From Ornatilinea sp. (GTDB lineage Bacteria; Chloroflexota; Anaerolineae; Anaerolineales; Anaerolineaceae): DNA of 37,548 nucleotides. This document shows, piece by piece, positions 1-8,765 of this stretch. The notes beneath the pieces are model-generated. The model saw nothing but the letters and a program-made list of their open reading frames with translations. It had not been told where the DNA came from and made no database searches. The stretch is taken from assembly GCA_018433975.1 (NCBI GenBank), contig JAHDQE010000111.1:1-37548 (forward strand), written 5' to 3'. How positions within the stretch are numbered: position 1 is the first letter of the stretch; the number at the start of each line of letters is the position of its first letter. A program made the translations under genes and the position numbers.

Positions 1-36
1 ACAACTTATTCTAAAATTAAAATGTTCCCGGACCGG

Positions 37-393
37 TTACTTCTTCGAGTTCCCCCGGCATTCTTCACAGGGACACAAGGCCCGCAAATAATGCCAGGTA
101 TAAATCCCGTCGTGATGTCCATCCTCCCAGACCAACATCGCGCCATATCCCCCAACTGGCTCAATACCAACCAGATGCGTGGCCGGAGAATCGGGCATCT
201 CTACTTCAAAGACGCCTTCCGGAGGCTCTGAAGACATCTCCTCATGCCCTCCCCGGCAGAATGCACAGGGGCAGGCCCCGCGCAGCAGAGAAAAAGAGTA
301 GTAAGATTTATGGGAATCACCCCATTCAATTTCTACAATGCCTTTTTTACGACTGGCCTGGATAGAGTTCGGCTTTTCATGCTCCATGTTCAT
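37..393 (-). CDS. DUF971 domain protein
   Basis: This is a 118-residue protein of the DUF971 family, related to the N-terminal domain of gamma-butyrobetaine hydroxylase-like proteins. Two CPCxxCRG motifs are visible, one in the first half (CPCAFCRGG) and one near the C-terminus (CPCEECRG). They could bind a metal or an Fe-S cluster, and family members are often found near Fe-S assembly functions. The ATG at 393 is chosen because AAGGAG lies 8 bases upstream; the open frame continues to 432 without a better ribosome site. The gene lies 42 bp downstream of the SH3-like gene on the same strand, so the two are probably co-transcribed. The family assignment is good, but the molecular role is unknown. 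Confidence 0.85.
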   Translation of the reverse strand: MNMEHEKPNSIQASRKKGIVEIEWGDSHKSYYSFSLLRGACPCAFCRGGHEEMSSEPPEGVFEVEMPDSPATHLVGIEPVGGYGAMLVWEDGHHDGIYTWHYLRALCPCEECRGNSKK

Positions 394-435
394 TAACAAA
401 TCTCCTTGCGGAAAACACCAGGATAAAAGCACTTA

Positions 436-912
436 TCAAGGTTGCTTTTCCACCACGGTCAAATAATTCGAGGCTGCCCAACCACTCCGCGCCTCGTCAT
501 AAGGTGAAACCAAATACCACCACACAATGTCGTCCTGGTCTTGGGGGCCATTCTGCACTTCAAATACTTCTGCGTCCATTCCAATAAAGCGCACTTCTGA
601 AGCAATCCCCGGATCAGAACGCAAACGCAGCCCCGCGCCCTCTGTACCGCCAATCTGGACCACTGTTCCCACTGAAATTCCATCACGCGACTCCTGGCTG
701 GTATCAGGGGTTTCTGTAAGATCAGCTGCCGGGCTGGCGGTGATTGTTGGGGCTGCAATAATAGCTATTTCTGCCGGTTGAGCAGCCACCTGAGAGGCCT
801 CGGGCCTGAGCAAGGTAAAAACAAACCACCAGAATATACATAAAAACGCGGCTATTCCTACAGCGCCCAGCACAACCCATTTGTTCAAGCGAGCAGATAT
901 CCACTTCAACAT
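436..912 (-). CDS. Membrane-anchored SH3-like domain protein
   Basis: The 158-residue product begins with a short basic stretch and one hydrophobic segment (about residues 12-36). A low-complexity Ala/Pro/Thr linker follows, then a C-terminal bacterial SH3-like (SH3b) fold of about 75 residues with the typical GxGLRLRSxPG start and a GWxxxxYL-like end. This predicts an anchored protein with an extracytoplasmic SH3b domain, often a peptidoglycan-binding or scaffolding module. The start is uncertain: the ATG at 912 follows an AAGGGA about 14 bases upstream, and the frame stays open to 981. It is first in a two-gene operon with the DUF971 gene and is divergent from the protein kinase gene. Confidence 0.75.
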   Translation of the reverse strand: MLKWISARLNKWVVLGAVGIAAFLCIFWWFVFTLLRPEASQVAAQPAEIAIIAAPTITASPAADLTETPDTSQESRDGISVGTVVQIGGTEGAGLRLRSDPGIASEVRFIGMDAEVFEVQNGPQDQDDIVWWYLVSPYDEARSGWAASNYLTVVEKQP

Positions 913-969
913 CGTAATGAAAATTTCCCTTCTTTGTCTCTTTCTATCTGTATCAACCTTGTCCAGCCT

Positions 970-975
970 ATTATA
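970..975 (-). promoter_or_regulatory. -10 box for the SH3-like/DUF971 operon
   Basis: A perfect TATAAT on the minus strand lies about 57 bases upstream of the chosen ATG at 912. No convincing -35 hexamer is visible at 16-18 bp. It sits back to back with the TATAAT of the divergent kinase gene. Confidence 0.4.
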
Positions 976-1004
976 TCTCACACAGGGTTTTGCATTTTGT
1001 TGTA

Positions 1005-1013
1005 TGATATAAT
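1005..1013 (+). promoter_or_regulatory. Extended -10 promoter of the kinase gene
   Basis: TGATATAAT matches the extended -10 form TGnTATAAT exactly. Its last base is 11 bases before the ATG at 1025, so transcription would start only a few bases upstream of the start codon. No Shine-Dalgarno sequence precedes that ATG, which fits a leaderless or near-leaderless mRNA. Confidence 0.5.
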
Positions 1014-1024
1014 CGAAAAGTCCT

Positions 1025-2125
1025 ATGGAAAATCATCCAGAAAACAGCTTCATTCTAGGGAATCGCTATCAGATACAGAGCACCCTGGGCTCAGGGGGGA
1101 TGGCTGTAGTTTATCTCGCGCGAGATACGCTGCTGGCGCGACCCGTAGCCATCAAGGCCCTCAGGGAAGATTTTTCTTCGGATGAAAACTTCCGCGAACG
1201 TTTTCGTCAGGAAGCCAGGGCAGCCGCCAATCTTTCCCACCCCAACATTGTAACCGTACATGATTTTGGCTTGGATGCAGGCAGGCTGTTCATTGTAATG
1301 GAGTACCTCCCAGGCACAAATTTAAAAGCCATGATTCAGAAACGGGGAAAATTTACCGTTCAAGAAACCCTGGCTCTAATCACGCAAGCTGCTGAAGGGG
1401 TCGGATACGCTCACCGGGCCGGCTTGGTGCATTGCGATGTAAAACCCCAAAATTTCCTGGTTTCTCCTGACCAGCATTTAAAGGTTACCGATTTCGGTAT
1501 TGCCCGTGCTTTAAGCACAATTCACCCTGACGAAAAGAATGATGTAGTATGGGGCTCTCCTCAATACTTCTCCCCGGAACAGGCTTCCGGGCTGGCCCCT
1601 TCCCCCGCCTCGGATGTTTACTCGCTCGGTGTGATCATGTACGAGATGATTACCGGGAGGCTCCCGTTTATTTCCAAAGATCCAAATGAATTGATCCGGC
1701 TGCATCAGGAAGTTGCTCCAATTCCGCCCAGCCGTTTCAGCCCGGATATTCCACCCGCAGTGGAAAAAATCATCCTTAAATTGTTATCCAAAGAACCTGC
1801 GTCCCGTTATCGCACGGCAGAACAGTTGGCCCGCATCCTGAAGAGCATCCGTCTTGAAGCTGCGGCAAAACCAATCGCGTCCGAAAACGGTTCCACGCTT
1901 GCTCATCAGAGTTATCGCCCTGCAGCCGCACCTTTCAACCCCTATCCTGCATCAACCGCTCCCTCTCCCGTGAACACTGCTGAAAGCGAGGAGGAAGAAG
2001 AACCGCTCAACATTGATTGGGCTACGATTGGATTGGGTCTGTTGACCTTCACTGCGGTTGCGGGATTGATACCCTTCTGGTTGTATATATGGTTTACCCT
2101 GACCACAAATCGCCCCCTCCCTTAG
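1025..2125 (+). CDS. PknB/PrkC-like Ser/Thr protein kinase, membrane-anchored
   Basis: This is a 366-residue Hanks-type kinase. The glycine loop GSGGMAVVY (22-30), ATP lysine K44 in VAIKAL, catalytic HCDVKPQN (136-143, catalytic D138), DFG (156-158) and GSPQYFSPEQ activation segment are all present. The Arg of the usual HRD motif is Cys137, making it a non-RD kinase. After the kinase domain (about residues 15-280) come a Pro/Ser/Glu-rich linker and one membrane segment (about 341-364) with only a few residues beyond it. There are therefore no extracellular PASTA repeats, and any sensing would need a partner. It is followed by rpe after 13 bp, the same neighbour that prkC has in Bacillus; no PrpC-type phosphatase gene is adjacent. 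Confidence 0.93.
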   Translation: MENHPENSFILGNRYQIQSTLGSGGMAVVYLARDTLLARPVAIKALREDFSSDENFRERFRQEARAAANLSHPNIVTVHDFGLDAGRLFIVMEYLPGTNLKAMIQKRGKFTVQETLALITQAAEGVGYAHRAGLVHCDVKPQNFLVSPDQHLKVTDFGIARALSTIHPDEKNDVVWGSPQYFSPEQASGLAPSPASDVYSLGVIMYEMITGRLPFISKDPNELIRLHQEVAPIPPSRFSPDIPPAVEKIILKLLSKEPASRYRTAEQLARILKSIRLEAAAKPIASENGSTLAHQSYRPAAAPFNPYPASTAPSPVNTAESEEEEEPLNIDWATIGLGLLTFTAVAGLIPFWLYIWFTLTTNRPLP

Positions 2126-2138
2126 GAGTTATTGATCA

Positions 2139-2810
2139 ATGAACCCCATCACCATCTCTGCTTCCATTTTATCTGCCAATTGGGCAAACTTCGCCGACCA
2201 GATCCACATAGCCGAAGAAGGCGGCCTGGATTGGATCCATGTTGATGTAATGGATGGCTCCTTCGTTCCCAACATATCCATGGGGCCGTTTATCTTAAAA
2301 ACTTGCAGACAAATCACAAACCTTCCTCTGGATGTACATTTGATGATCGAAAAGCCCGAACGGCATATTGAAGCCTTTGCAGAAGCCGGCGCAGATCGTC
2401 TGGGCATTCACATTGAGAGCGGCCCCAATGTCTACCGTACCCTTCAGGAAATCAGAGCGTTGGGGTGTAGCCCGACCATCGTTCTGAACCCCGGTACTCC
2501 CGCGCAGTCGATTAGCTCTGTGCTTGAACTGATAGATATGGTCCTGGTCATGACGGTTAATCCCGGCTTTTCAGGGCAAAAGTTTATCCCGGAAACGATG
2601 GGAAAAGTTGAAGAAATTAGCCGGATGCTCAAAGAGCGGAATTCCAATGCCATCATTCAGGTAGATGGTGGTATTTCACAAGACACCCTGCCCCAGGCTT
2701 ACAAAGCCGGAGCACGCTGTTTTGTGTCAGCAACATCCTTGTTTAAATACACAGATGGAATTGCAGCCGGAATCCAGGCTTTAAGGACAGCCGCGGACCA
2801 AATTAAATAA
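2139..2810 (+). CDS. rpe: Ribulose-phosphate 3-epimerase
   Basis: The 223-residue TIM-barrel enzyme interconverts ribulose 5-phosphate and xylulose 5-phosphate in the pentose phosphate pathway. Family signatures are ISASILSANWANF at the N-terminus, HVDVMDGSFVPN with the metal-binding His/Asp, DVHLMIEKPE, MTVNPGFSGQ and IQVDGGI, all in the usual order. The length is normal for the family. The GGAG ribosome site overlaps the kinase stop codon and lies about 10 bases before the ATG, suggesting co-transcription. A strong terminator follows directly. Confidence 0.97.
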   Translation: MNPITISASILSANWANFADQIHIAEEGGLDWIHVDVMDGSFVPNISMGPFILKTCRQITNLPLDVHLMIEKPERHIEAFAEAGADRLGIHIESGPNVYRTLQEIRALGCSPTIVLNPGTPAQSISSVLELIDMVLVMTVNPGFSGQKFIPETMGKVEEISRMLKERNSNAIIQVDGGISQDTLPQAYKAGARCFVSATSLFKYTDGIAAGIQALRTAADQIK

Positions 2811-2842
2811 AAAAAATCACGGCATCGCAGCCGTGATTTTTT
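2811..2842. terminator. Bidirectional terminator between rpe and rpmB
   Basis: A 13-bp perfect stem (2811-2823 with 2830-2842) has a 6-base loop. The arms are A-rich then GC-rich, so a U-run follows the hairpin on either strand. It can end rpe on plus and rpmB on minus. Confidence 0.9.
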
Positions 2843-2866
2843 AACCAGGAATTTTCATCATGTTTA

Positions 2867-3046
2867 CTAAGATTTCACAAGAGTTCGGATACATTTTGTG
2901 CACAGTACCTTACGAACCTTTCGACCTTCTTCAAATACGGTTACCTTTTGAAGATTTGGGCGGAAAGCCCGGTTGGTAGCCCGCATAGAGAAGCTTCGAT
3001 TGTGTCCAAATGTCGTGGTTTTTCCACACCGTTCGCACTTTGCCAT
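2867..3046 (-). CDS. rpmB: 50S ribosomal protein L28
   Basis: This is a 59-residue gene on the minus strand. Translation begins MAKCERCGKTTTFGHNRS and contains RATNRAFRPNLQKV, the core of bacterial L28. It has two CxxC pairs (CERC near the N-terminus, CTKC near the C-terminus), so it is the zinc-ribbon (C+) form. The ATG at 3046 has AAGGA 10 bases upstream. The gene is divergent from the Asp23/YloU gene, exactly as rpmB is from yloU in Bacillus. Confidence 0.95.
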   Translation of the reverse strand: MAKCERCGKTTTFGHNRSFSMRATNRAFRPNLQKVTVFEEGRKVRKVLCTKCIRTLVKS

Positions 3047-3083
3047 TATATAAGTTCCTTTCCGCTGTATAATTGCTTTTCAT

Positions 3084-3099
3084 CCGGAATTTTTTCCGG
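3084..3099. repeat. 16-bp palindrome in the rpmB leader region
   Basis: CCGGAA and TTCCGG flank four T residues, a perfect inverted repeat 38 bases upstream of the rpmB ATG. In rpmB mRNA it could form a 6-bp hairpin with an AAAA loop; it could equally be an operator. No function is demonstrated by the sequence alone. Confidence 0.4.
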
Positions 3100-3151
3100 G
3101 GATTTCTCACAAGCAAGATGCAATTTTACCATAATCCGTATCGAAATTCAA

Positions 3152-3181
3152 GCGACAAGGGTTAATAATTTAAATTATAAT
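3152..3181 (+). promoter_or_regulatory. Promoter of the Asp23-fakA-degV operon
   Basis: TATAAT at 3176-3181 has a GCGACA -35-like hexamer at 3152-3157 (18-bp spacer). The start codon is 29 bases downstream with a clear AGAGGA ribosome site between. Confidence 0.5.
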
Positions 3182-3209
3182 CAGTAAATTATAAAGAGGA
3201 CTGATCATT

Positions 3210-3569
3210 ATGACAAAAGAGGGATCAAATCCACATGGAAACATCTACATTTCCCATCGCGCAATTGCAACGATAGCTTACCAATCCGCGTTGGAATCTT
3301 ACGGCGTGGTGGGTCTGGCCGCTAAAAACTTTGCCAAAGGATTAACACACGCCTTGGTAAAAGACCCTACTTTAGGAGTAGAAGTAAAGTTTGATGGCTC
3401 TTCAATAAAAATTGACTTATATATCATCATTGAATATGGCACCCGGATTAAATCTGTTGCGAACAGCGTTGCCGATAGCATCCGCTATCAGGTCGAAAAA
3501 GCCCTGGGCGTGCCCGTTACCAATATCAATGTCCACGTACGCGGGTTAAGAATCAGTGACACGGACTAA
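3210..3569 (+). CDS. Asp23/Gls24 family protein (YloU-like)
   Basis: The 119-residue product matches the Asp23/Gls24 family. It has the N-terminal ISHRAIATIAYQSALESYGVVGLA stretch, typical of these envelope-stress-associated proteins, in which a helix precedes the GVVG turn. It also has a VKFDGSSIKIDLYIIIEYG strand and the C-terminal VTNINVHVRGLR. No signal peptide or membrane segment is seen, so it is cytoplasmic. It starts at an ATG preceded by AGAGGA. It lies just upstream of fakA, the same pair as yloU-yloV in Bacillus. The biochemical role of the family is unclear; a link to fatty-acid kinase or the envelope is inferred from context. Confidence 0.9.
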   Translation: MTKEGSNPHGNIYISHRAIATIAYQSALESYGVVGLAAKNFAKGLTHALVKDPTLGVEVKFDGSSIKIDLYIIIEYGTRIKSVANSVADSIRYQVEKALGVPVTNINVHVRGLRISDTD

Positions 3570-3612
3570 TCTTTATTATTAATTTGTTGAACTTATCAGG
3601 AGTTTTATAAAT

Positions 3613-5292
3613 ATGGATGCACAAATGCCGCCCAAACCCGGTGGAGAAATCACAAAAAGCGCTTCCGTTCTGGATGGACAGAAATTGAAGGAATTGGTAG
3701 TAGCTTCATTAACCTGGCTCAGGACGAACCAGCAAATCGTCAATTCCTTGAATGTTTTTCCGGTTCCCGATGGAGATACCGGAACCAATATGCTTCTGAC
3801 CATGCAGGCAGCTTATGAAGAAATCTCCGATTCCGGTGAAAATAATATTGGGAAAATGGCACATGCTATCGCTCAAGGCGCACTGATTGGCGCGCGCGGC
3901 AATTCGGGCGTCATCCTTTCTCAATTGTGGCGTGGTTTTGCCCGGGCAATGGACAATATTCAAGTAATGGACGCCGAATTATTGGTTTCTGCTTTAAAAG
4001 AAGCCAAAAATACCGCATATAAAGGGGTTGTCCGGCCCGTAGAAGGCACAATTCTTACGGTTGGTAAAGATGTCGCCTTGAATGCCGAACAGAAGCTTAA
4101 AGAAACTTCTGACCTCATGGAGTTACTCGAATCCATCGTAGAAGCGGCAGATATCTCGGTCAAAAAAACACCCGACCTGCTTCCGATCTTAAAACAAGCT
4201 GGTGTAGTCGATTCTGGCGGCAAAGGATTATTCTTTATCCTTGAAGGAATGCTCCGTCACTTACAGGGCCTGCCTCTGGAAACGGCATTAACCACCGTGC
4301 AGCCATTATCTACCATGGATCTAGAGGATACAATGGAATCCGTTGAACCCGGTCAGGATTATGAAGTCGTGCTGGATTTCCGCCCCAATGGAACTCTGGA
4401 TTTGGAAAATTTCTACGAAAAGCTTTCTGAAATGGGCTCTTCAATTCAGGTGGGTGAAGGGGATGGAATATACCGCATGCACATCCATGTTCCCACGGAA
4501 AACCGTTACAAACCGATTGATTATGCAATGACGATGGGAACCGTCACCAAAGTAGCCATCGAGAATTTGCTGGATCAGATGGAATCCAAAGCGCCTGAAA
4601 AAAATCAGAAATTAAACCTTGTTCCGGTAGAATTTGGCCAGATCGCACTGGTGGCAATTTCGCCGGGGGCAGGGATTTCCCGGATCTTCGCCAGCCTGGG
4701 TGCCGCAGCCATTGTGGAAGGCGGACAAACTATGAACCCCAGCACCAAAGAGATTCTGGCGGCTTTTGAAAATCTGCCTACCGATAAAATTATTATCCTC
4801 CCCAACAACAAGAACATTCGCATGGCGGCCGAAGCAACCATCAGCATGACCGTTAAAAAAGTTGCCGTAATTCCCAGCACCAGCGTACCGCAGGGATTAA
4901 GTGCCATGTTGCGGTTGATGCCCGATGGCGATTTCGATCATGTTGTCGAAGAGATGAACGATGCCCTGCAGGATGTGGAAACCGGCGAAATAACCACCGC
5001 AACCCGGTCTGTTGAGATTAATGGGGTTAACATCAAAAAAGGCGAAGTGATTGCTTTGCACAACGGCAAAGTAGTGGCGGCCTCCCAATCTCTGGATGAT
5101 GCCTGTTTGGGATTCCTGAAAAGTGCAGATACAGAAGATTTAGAACGTATCACCATGTTTTATGGCAGTGAGATATCCAAAACGGAGGTTAATCGCATCG
5201 CAGATCGGATTCGCTCTGAATACCCCAACCATGAATTCGAGCTGCATGAAGGCGACCAACCGCATTACCAGTTCATCATTTCGCTTGAGTAA
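3613..5292 (+). CDS. fakA: Fatty acid kinase catalytic subunit FakA (DAK2/YloV family)
   Basis: This 559-residue protein has the length of FakA. The N-terminal DAK2/DhaL-type ATP-binding domain (about residues 20-215) has FPVPDGDTGTNM with the Mg-binding aspartates, GARGNSGVILSQ and VVDSGGKGLFFILEG. The middle and C-terminal FakA domains follow, including the conserved LDFRPNG, VHVPTENRY-like and ILPNNKNIRMAAEA stretches. FakA phosphorylates a fatty acid presented by a FakB (DegV) protein, giving acyl-phosphate for phospholipid synthesis. The degV-family gene starts 2 bp downstream, so a matched kinase-carrier pair is likely. The ribosome site CAGGAG lies 11 bases before the ATG. Confidence 0.93.
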   Translation: MDAQMPPKPGGEITKSASVLDGQKLKELVVASLTWLRTNQQIVNSLNVFPVPDGDTGTNMLLTMQAAYEEISDSGENNIGKMAHAIAQGALIGARGNSGVILSQLWRGFARAMDNIQVMDAELLVSALKEAKNTAYKGVVRPVEGTILTVGKDVALNAEQKLKETSDLMELLESIVEAADISVKKTPDLLPILKQAGVVDSGGKGLFFILEGMLRHLQGLPLETALTTVQPLSTMDLEDTMESVEPGQDYEVVLDFRPNGTLDLENFYEKLSEMGSSIQVGEGDGIYRMHIHVPTENRYKPIDYAMTMGTVTKVAIENLLDQMESKAPEKNQKLNLVPVEFGQIALVAISPGAGISRIFASLGAAAIVEGGQTMNPSTKEILAAFENLPTDKIIILPNNKNIRMAAEATISMTVKKVAVIPSTSVPQGLSAMLRLMPDGDFDHVVEEMNDALQDVETGEITTATRSVEINGVNIKKGEVIALHNGKVVAASQSLDDACLGFLKSADTEDLERITMFYGSEISKTEVNRIADRIRSEYPNHEFELHEGDQPHYQFIISLE

Positions 5293-5294
5293 TT

Positions 5295-6152
5295 ATGAAC
5301 TCAATCTGCATCGTTACGGATAACACGGCCCAATTTGTAAACACTTCTTTCGTTGGTAAAAATAATACCCGGATTGTTCCTTTTGGCATAGAGCTTAATG
5401 GGCATCTGTTGTCCGAGGACAATGGTTTTTCCCCAAAGGATTTACCGGCCAACGCTACTGCAGAATTGAATCCGCGCCTGATCCCGCCATCCCGCGAAAT
5501 GTTTCGGCAGTTATTCAGTGAATTGGGCACAGATTACAACGAAATCATTGGCATATTTTCTTCTTCAAAGTTGACTGGTTGCTTTGAAAATGCGAAAGCA
5601 GCTGCTTTGTCCTTGCATGGAAGCCCTAAGATTCTTTTAGTTGACTCTCTGTCCATTTCTTATGGACTTGGACAGCTTGTCCAAACGGCCGCAGAAGCCG
5701 TCGTCAGAGGAGCAAACTGCATTGAAGTTGAACGGAAACTGAGAGACATCATTTTGCGCACATACGCAATTTTCTGTATGCCGGGTCTTTCTTATCTTCA
5801 TTTCAGCAATTTTCTGGATCGGGCACAGGCCGTTATTGGCGAGATGATGGGAATTTATTCGATTTTTTCCATTGAAGAAGGTCATCTGACTCCCATAGAG
5901 AAAGTTCGCAGCCGGCGTAACATCGTCCTTTATTTTCAGGAATTTTTGGACGAGTTTGAAAAGCTCGAAAGTCTCGCCCTGATCCAGAATGCTCCGGCAG
6001 CCACGCAGGATATCCGCACAATCCGAGAACACATTCGCGATCATTTCCATGAAAGCATCTACAGTGAACACCCCATTAACCTGCCTCTTGCCTTGTTGTT
6101 TGGCCCTCAAAGCCTTGGATTATTTGTCATCGAAAAAGATTCTGATTTTTAA
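5295..6152 (+). CDS. DegV family fatty-acid-binding protein (FakB-like)
   Basis: The 285-residue DegV fold protein begins SICIVTDNTAQF, where canonical members have a DSTADL-like stretch. It carries SSKLTGCFENAKAA, the equivalent of the SSxLSGTYQSA fatty-acid-binding loop, and VDSLSISYGLGQLV in the middle. Length is normal. FakB proteins bind a fatty acid and hand it to FakA. The 2-bp gap after fakA and the weak ribosome site suggest translational coupling. Several canonical positions differ (N for S in DNT, C for T in TGCF), so lipid preference cannot be predicted. Confidence 0.88.
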   Translation: MNSICIVTDNTAQFVNTSFVGKNNTRIVPFGIELNGHLLSEDNGFSPKDLPANATAELNPRLIPPSREMFRQLFSELGTDYNEIIGIFSSSKLTGCFENAKAAALSLHGSPKILLVDSLSISYGLGQLVQTAAEAVVRGANCIEVERKLRDIILRTYAIFCMPGLSYLHFSNFLDRAQAVIGEMMGIYSIFSIEEGHLTPIEKVRSRRNIVLYFQEFLDEFEKLESLALIQNAPAATQDIRTIREHIRDHFHESIYSEHPINLPLALLFGPQSLGLFVIEKDSDF

Positions 6153-6246
6153 AATTGCGGGGTTTCATCCACCTGCCTGCTGACCCAATTAACGAGATCT
6201 GTCAAAAAAGACCTTCAAACTAAAAATACTGCATGGAGTACTTTGC

Positions 6247-6254
6247 GGTAAAAT
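6247..6254 (+). promoter_or_regulatory. -10 box of recG (leaderless type)
   Basis: GGTAAAAT ends 6 bases before the recG ATG, which would place the transcription start at or next to the start codon. No Shine-Dalgarno sequence occurs within 20 bases of that ATG. The preceding 108-bp gap after degV contains no other clear signal. Confidence 0.45.
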
Positions 6255-6260
6255 ATCATT

Positions 6261-8762
6261 ATGTATTCAGCGATAGAGAAATTACAAAAATTTTTTAATC
6301 TGGAAGCCGAACGCGGTTACGACAATCGCGCTGTTGTCGGTGGGTTAGATAAAATTCTTCCTTCCTGGGAGAAAGAAGCCCAGGAGATAGGGTTAGATCA
6401 GACCATCATTCAGGCTGTCTCCGAGAAACTGAACGCCTATGAAGGCTTCTCGCTTGAAGAAAGAGAAGCTGCCATACACGAACTCTTAAAGATAGTCGTC
6501 AAGGCCGACTCGAATCCTTCATCAACACCTGAAGTTCGACCACCGGCAGAAAGCATTCCCGCTGTTCCCTCTGCCCCCCAACCCATACAGGGAAAACCGG
6601 CACCTAAAGAGCCGAAAGTCACCGCAAAGTCGCGCCGTGATGCCGCTTTATCAAAACCACACAGCCAGGGACCGGCGATTGGGTTATACGCTCCCCTGAC
6701 AGTTCTCTCCGGGATTGGCAAACGACACGCTCAAACTTTTCAGAAACTGGGCATTAATACCCTTGCGGATCTGATGTATTATTTTCCGCGCCGGTACGAT
6801 GATTACAGCCAGTTAAAACCTATTAACCGGTTGGAATACGGTGAAGAAGTGACCGTAATCGCCAGTGTTCACAGTGCGGTTACACGAAAAACGCGTGGCG
6901 GGAAGCTCCAAATCACCGAAGTTATCGTCACGGATGGAACCGGTTTCCTTCGTCTGAATTGGTTTAACCAGCCCTGGTTGGAATCGCGCTTGACCCCGGG
7001 AGTCGAAATCGTCCTTTCCGGCAAGATTGATATGTATCTGGGACGTTTGATTATCAACAACCCGGAGTGGGAACCTCTGGAACAGCAGCACCTGCACACC
7101 AACCGTATTGTTCCGGTATATCCCCTGACCGCACGCATCACCCAACGCTGGCTGCGGCGGATCATGTTTCAGACAGTTCCGTTCTGGTCTTCCCGCATTA
7201 AGGATTTCCTGCCCGAATCGGTTCGGCAGGATACCGGACTGGTTGACATCAAAACTGCGCTGAAGGAAATTCATTTCCCCGATTCTCATGAAAGCCTGCG
7301 GGCCGCTCAGGACCGTTTAGCCTTTGATGAAATCTTTTTGCTTCAATTGGGCGTTCTGAAACAAAAATACGCATACCATTCCGAAGAGGCAAAAATTTAT
7401 GAAACCCCTGCAGAATGGCTTGAAGATCAAATCACACGGCTTCCCTTTGAATTAACCGGCGCCCAGCAGCGCGTACTCGGCGAAGTTCGTGATGACCTGG
7501 CCTCCGGGCACCCCATGAATCGCCTCCTTCAAGGGGATGTCGGTTCCGGGAAAACTGTCATTGCTGCCCTTGCAATTGCGATGGTCGTCCGTGCTGGCGA
7601 TCAGGCTGCCATTATGGCCCCCACCAGCATCCTGGCGGAGCAGCATTATCGCAGTATGTTGAATCTCTTAACCACTTCCACCGAGTCAGGAGAAAGGCTG
7701 CTGGCACCTGAAGAAATTCGCTTACTGGTCGGAGACACCGGCAATTCTGAAAAAGAAGAGATTCGGGCTGGGCTTAAAGATGGGAGTATCAAAGTCATCG
7801 TAGGAACACACGCCCTCATCGAGGACCCCATCGAATTCCAGCATCTGCACCTGGCAGTGATTGACGAACAGCACCGTTTTGGAGTCTCCCAGCGTGCAAA
7901 GCTCCGTGCCAAAGGGGAGAACCCGCATATTTTGGTAATGACGGCCACGCCGATTCCCCGTTCTCTGGCATTGACTCTGTATGGAGACCTGGACGTCTCC
8001 GTAATGGATGAAATGCCCGTGGGACGCCAACCCATCGAAACCCATGTTCTGCATCCTCGGGAAAGAGAACGCGGATATCAGGTGATCCGCTCCCAAATTC
8101 GTGAGAATCACCAGGCTTTTATGATCTATCCGCTGGTAGAAAACAGCGATAACCCTGATGATGAGCGGAAAGCTGCCGTAGATGAACATAAACGTCTTCA
8201 AAAAGAGGTCTTCCCCGATCTCAGTTTGGGGCTGCTCCACGGACGCATGAAACCGGACGAAAAAGAAAATATCATGACGGATTTCCGCGACGGAAAGTAC
8301 GATATCCTTGTTTCCACCTCTGTCGTTGAAGTCGGTGTAGACGTTCCCAATGCAACAGTAATGATGATAGAAGGCGCAAACCGGTTTGGGCTTGCCCAAC
8401 TGCATCAGTTCAGAGGACGCGTTGGCCGGGGCGAAGACCGCTCGTATTGTCTGTTGATTCCCGAAACAGAAGATGCCTTGGAAAACGAACGGTTGAAAGC
8501 AATGGTAGAAACAAACGACGGTTTTGCGCTGGCGGAACGAGACCTTGAGCAAAGAGGGCCCGGCCAGTTTCTCGGCACACAACAATCCGGCTTCTCCGAG
8601 CTTAAAATGGCCAGCTTGAGCAACATCCGCCTCATTGAAGTGGCGCGAAACCAGGCGAAAAAATTATTTGAACAGGATTCTTCCCTGGAAAAACCGGAAC
8701 ACCAGGAACTCTCCAGAATGGTTCAACGATTCTGGAAAGGCGGCAGAGGAGACGTCAGTTAG
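6261..8762 (+). CDS. recG: ATP-dependent DNA helicase RecG
   Basis: The 833-residue branched-DNA helicase reverses stalled replication forks and processes recombination intermediates. The order is an N-terminal extension of about 150 residues with a Pro/Ala-rich linker (about 90-140), a helix-hairpin-helix-like start LSGIGKRHAQTFQKLG, the OB-fold wedge, then the helicase core. The core has Walker A GDVGSGKT (from residue 425), DEQH box (from 535), TATPIPRSLALT, VVEVGVDVPNAT and RGRVGRG. The C-terminal QRGPGQFLGTQQSG stretch is typical of RecG. It is longer than E. coli RecG (about 693 residues) because of the N-terminal extension. coaD follows after 3 bp. Confidence 0.97.
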   Translation: MYSAIEKLQKFFNLEAERGYDNRAVVGGLDKILPSWEKEAQEIGLDQTIIQAVSEKLNAYEGFSLEEREAAIHELLKIVVKADSNPSSTPEVRPPAESIPAVPSAPQPIQGKPAPKEPKVTAKSRRDAALSKPHSQGPAIGLYAPLTVLSGIGKRHAQTFQKLGINTLADLMYYFPRRYDDYSQLKPINRLEYGEEVTVIASVHSAVTRKTRGGKLQITEVIVTDGTGFLRLNWFNQPWLESRLTPGVEIVLSGKIDMYLGRLIINNPEWEPLEQQHLHTNRIVPVYPLTARITQRWLRRIMFQTVPFWSSRIKDFLPESVRQDTGLVDIKTALKEIHFPDSHESLRAAQDRLAFDEIFLLQLGVLKQKYAYHSEEAKIYETPAEWLEDQITRLPFELTGAQQRVLGEVRDDLASGHPMNRLLQGDVGSGKTVIAALAIAMVVRAGDQAAIMAPTSILAEQHYRSMLNLLTTSTESGERLLAPEEIRLLVGDTGNSEKEEIRAGLKDGSIKVIVGTHALIEDPIEFQHLHLAVIDEQHRFGVSQRAKLRAKGENPHILVMTATPIPRSLALTLYGDLDVSVMDEMPVGRQPIETHVLHPRERERGYQVIRSQIRENHQAFMIYPLVENSDNPDDERKAAVDEHKRLQKEVFPDLSLGLLHGRMKPDEKENIMTDFRDGKYDILVSTSVVEVGVDVPNATVMMIEGANRFGLAQLHQFRGRVGRGEDRSYCLLIPETEDALENERLKAMVETNDGFALAERDLEQRGPGQFLGTQQSGFSELKMASLSNIRLIEVARNQAKKLFEQDSSLEKPEHQELSRMVQRFWKGGRGDVS

Positions 8763-8765
8763 CCC

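Noticed and set aside
7722..8585. Minus-strand open frame of 287 codons within recG
   Set aside because: It is antisense to conserved RecG helicase motifs, and the composition is typical of a shadow frame.
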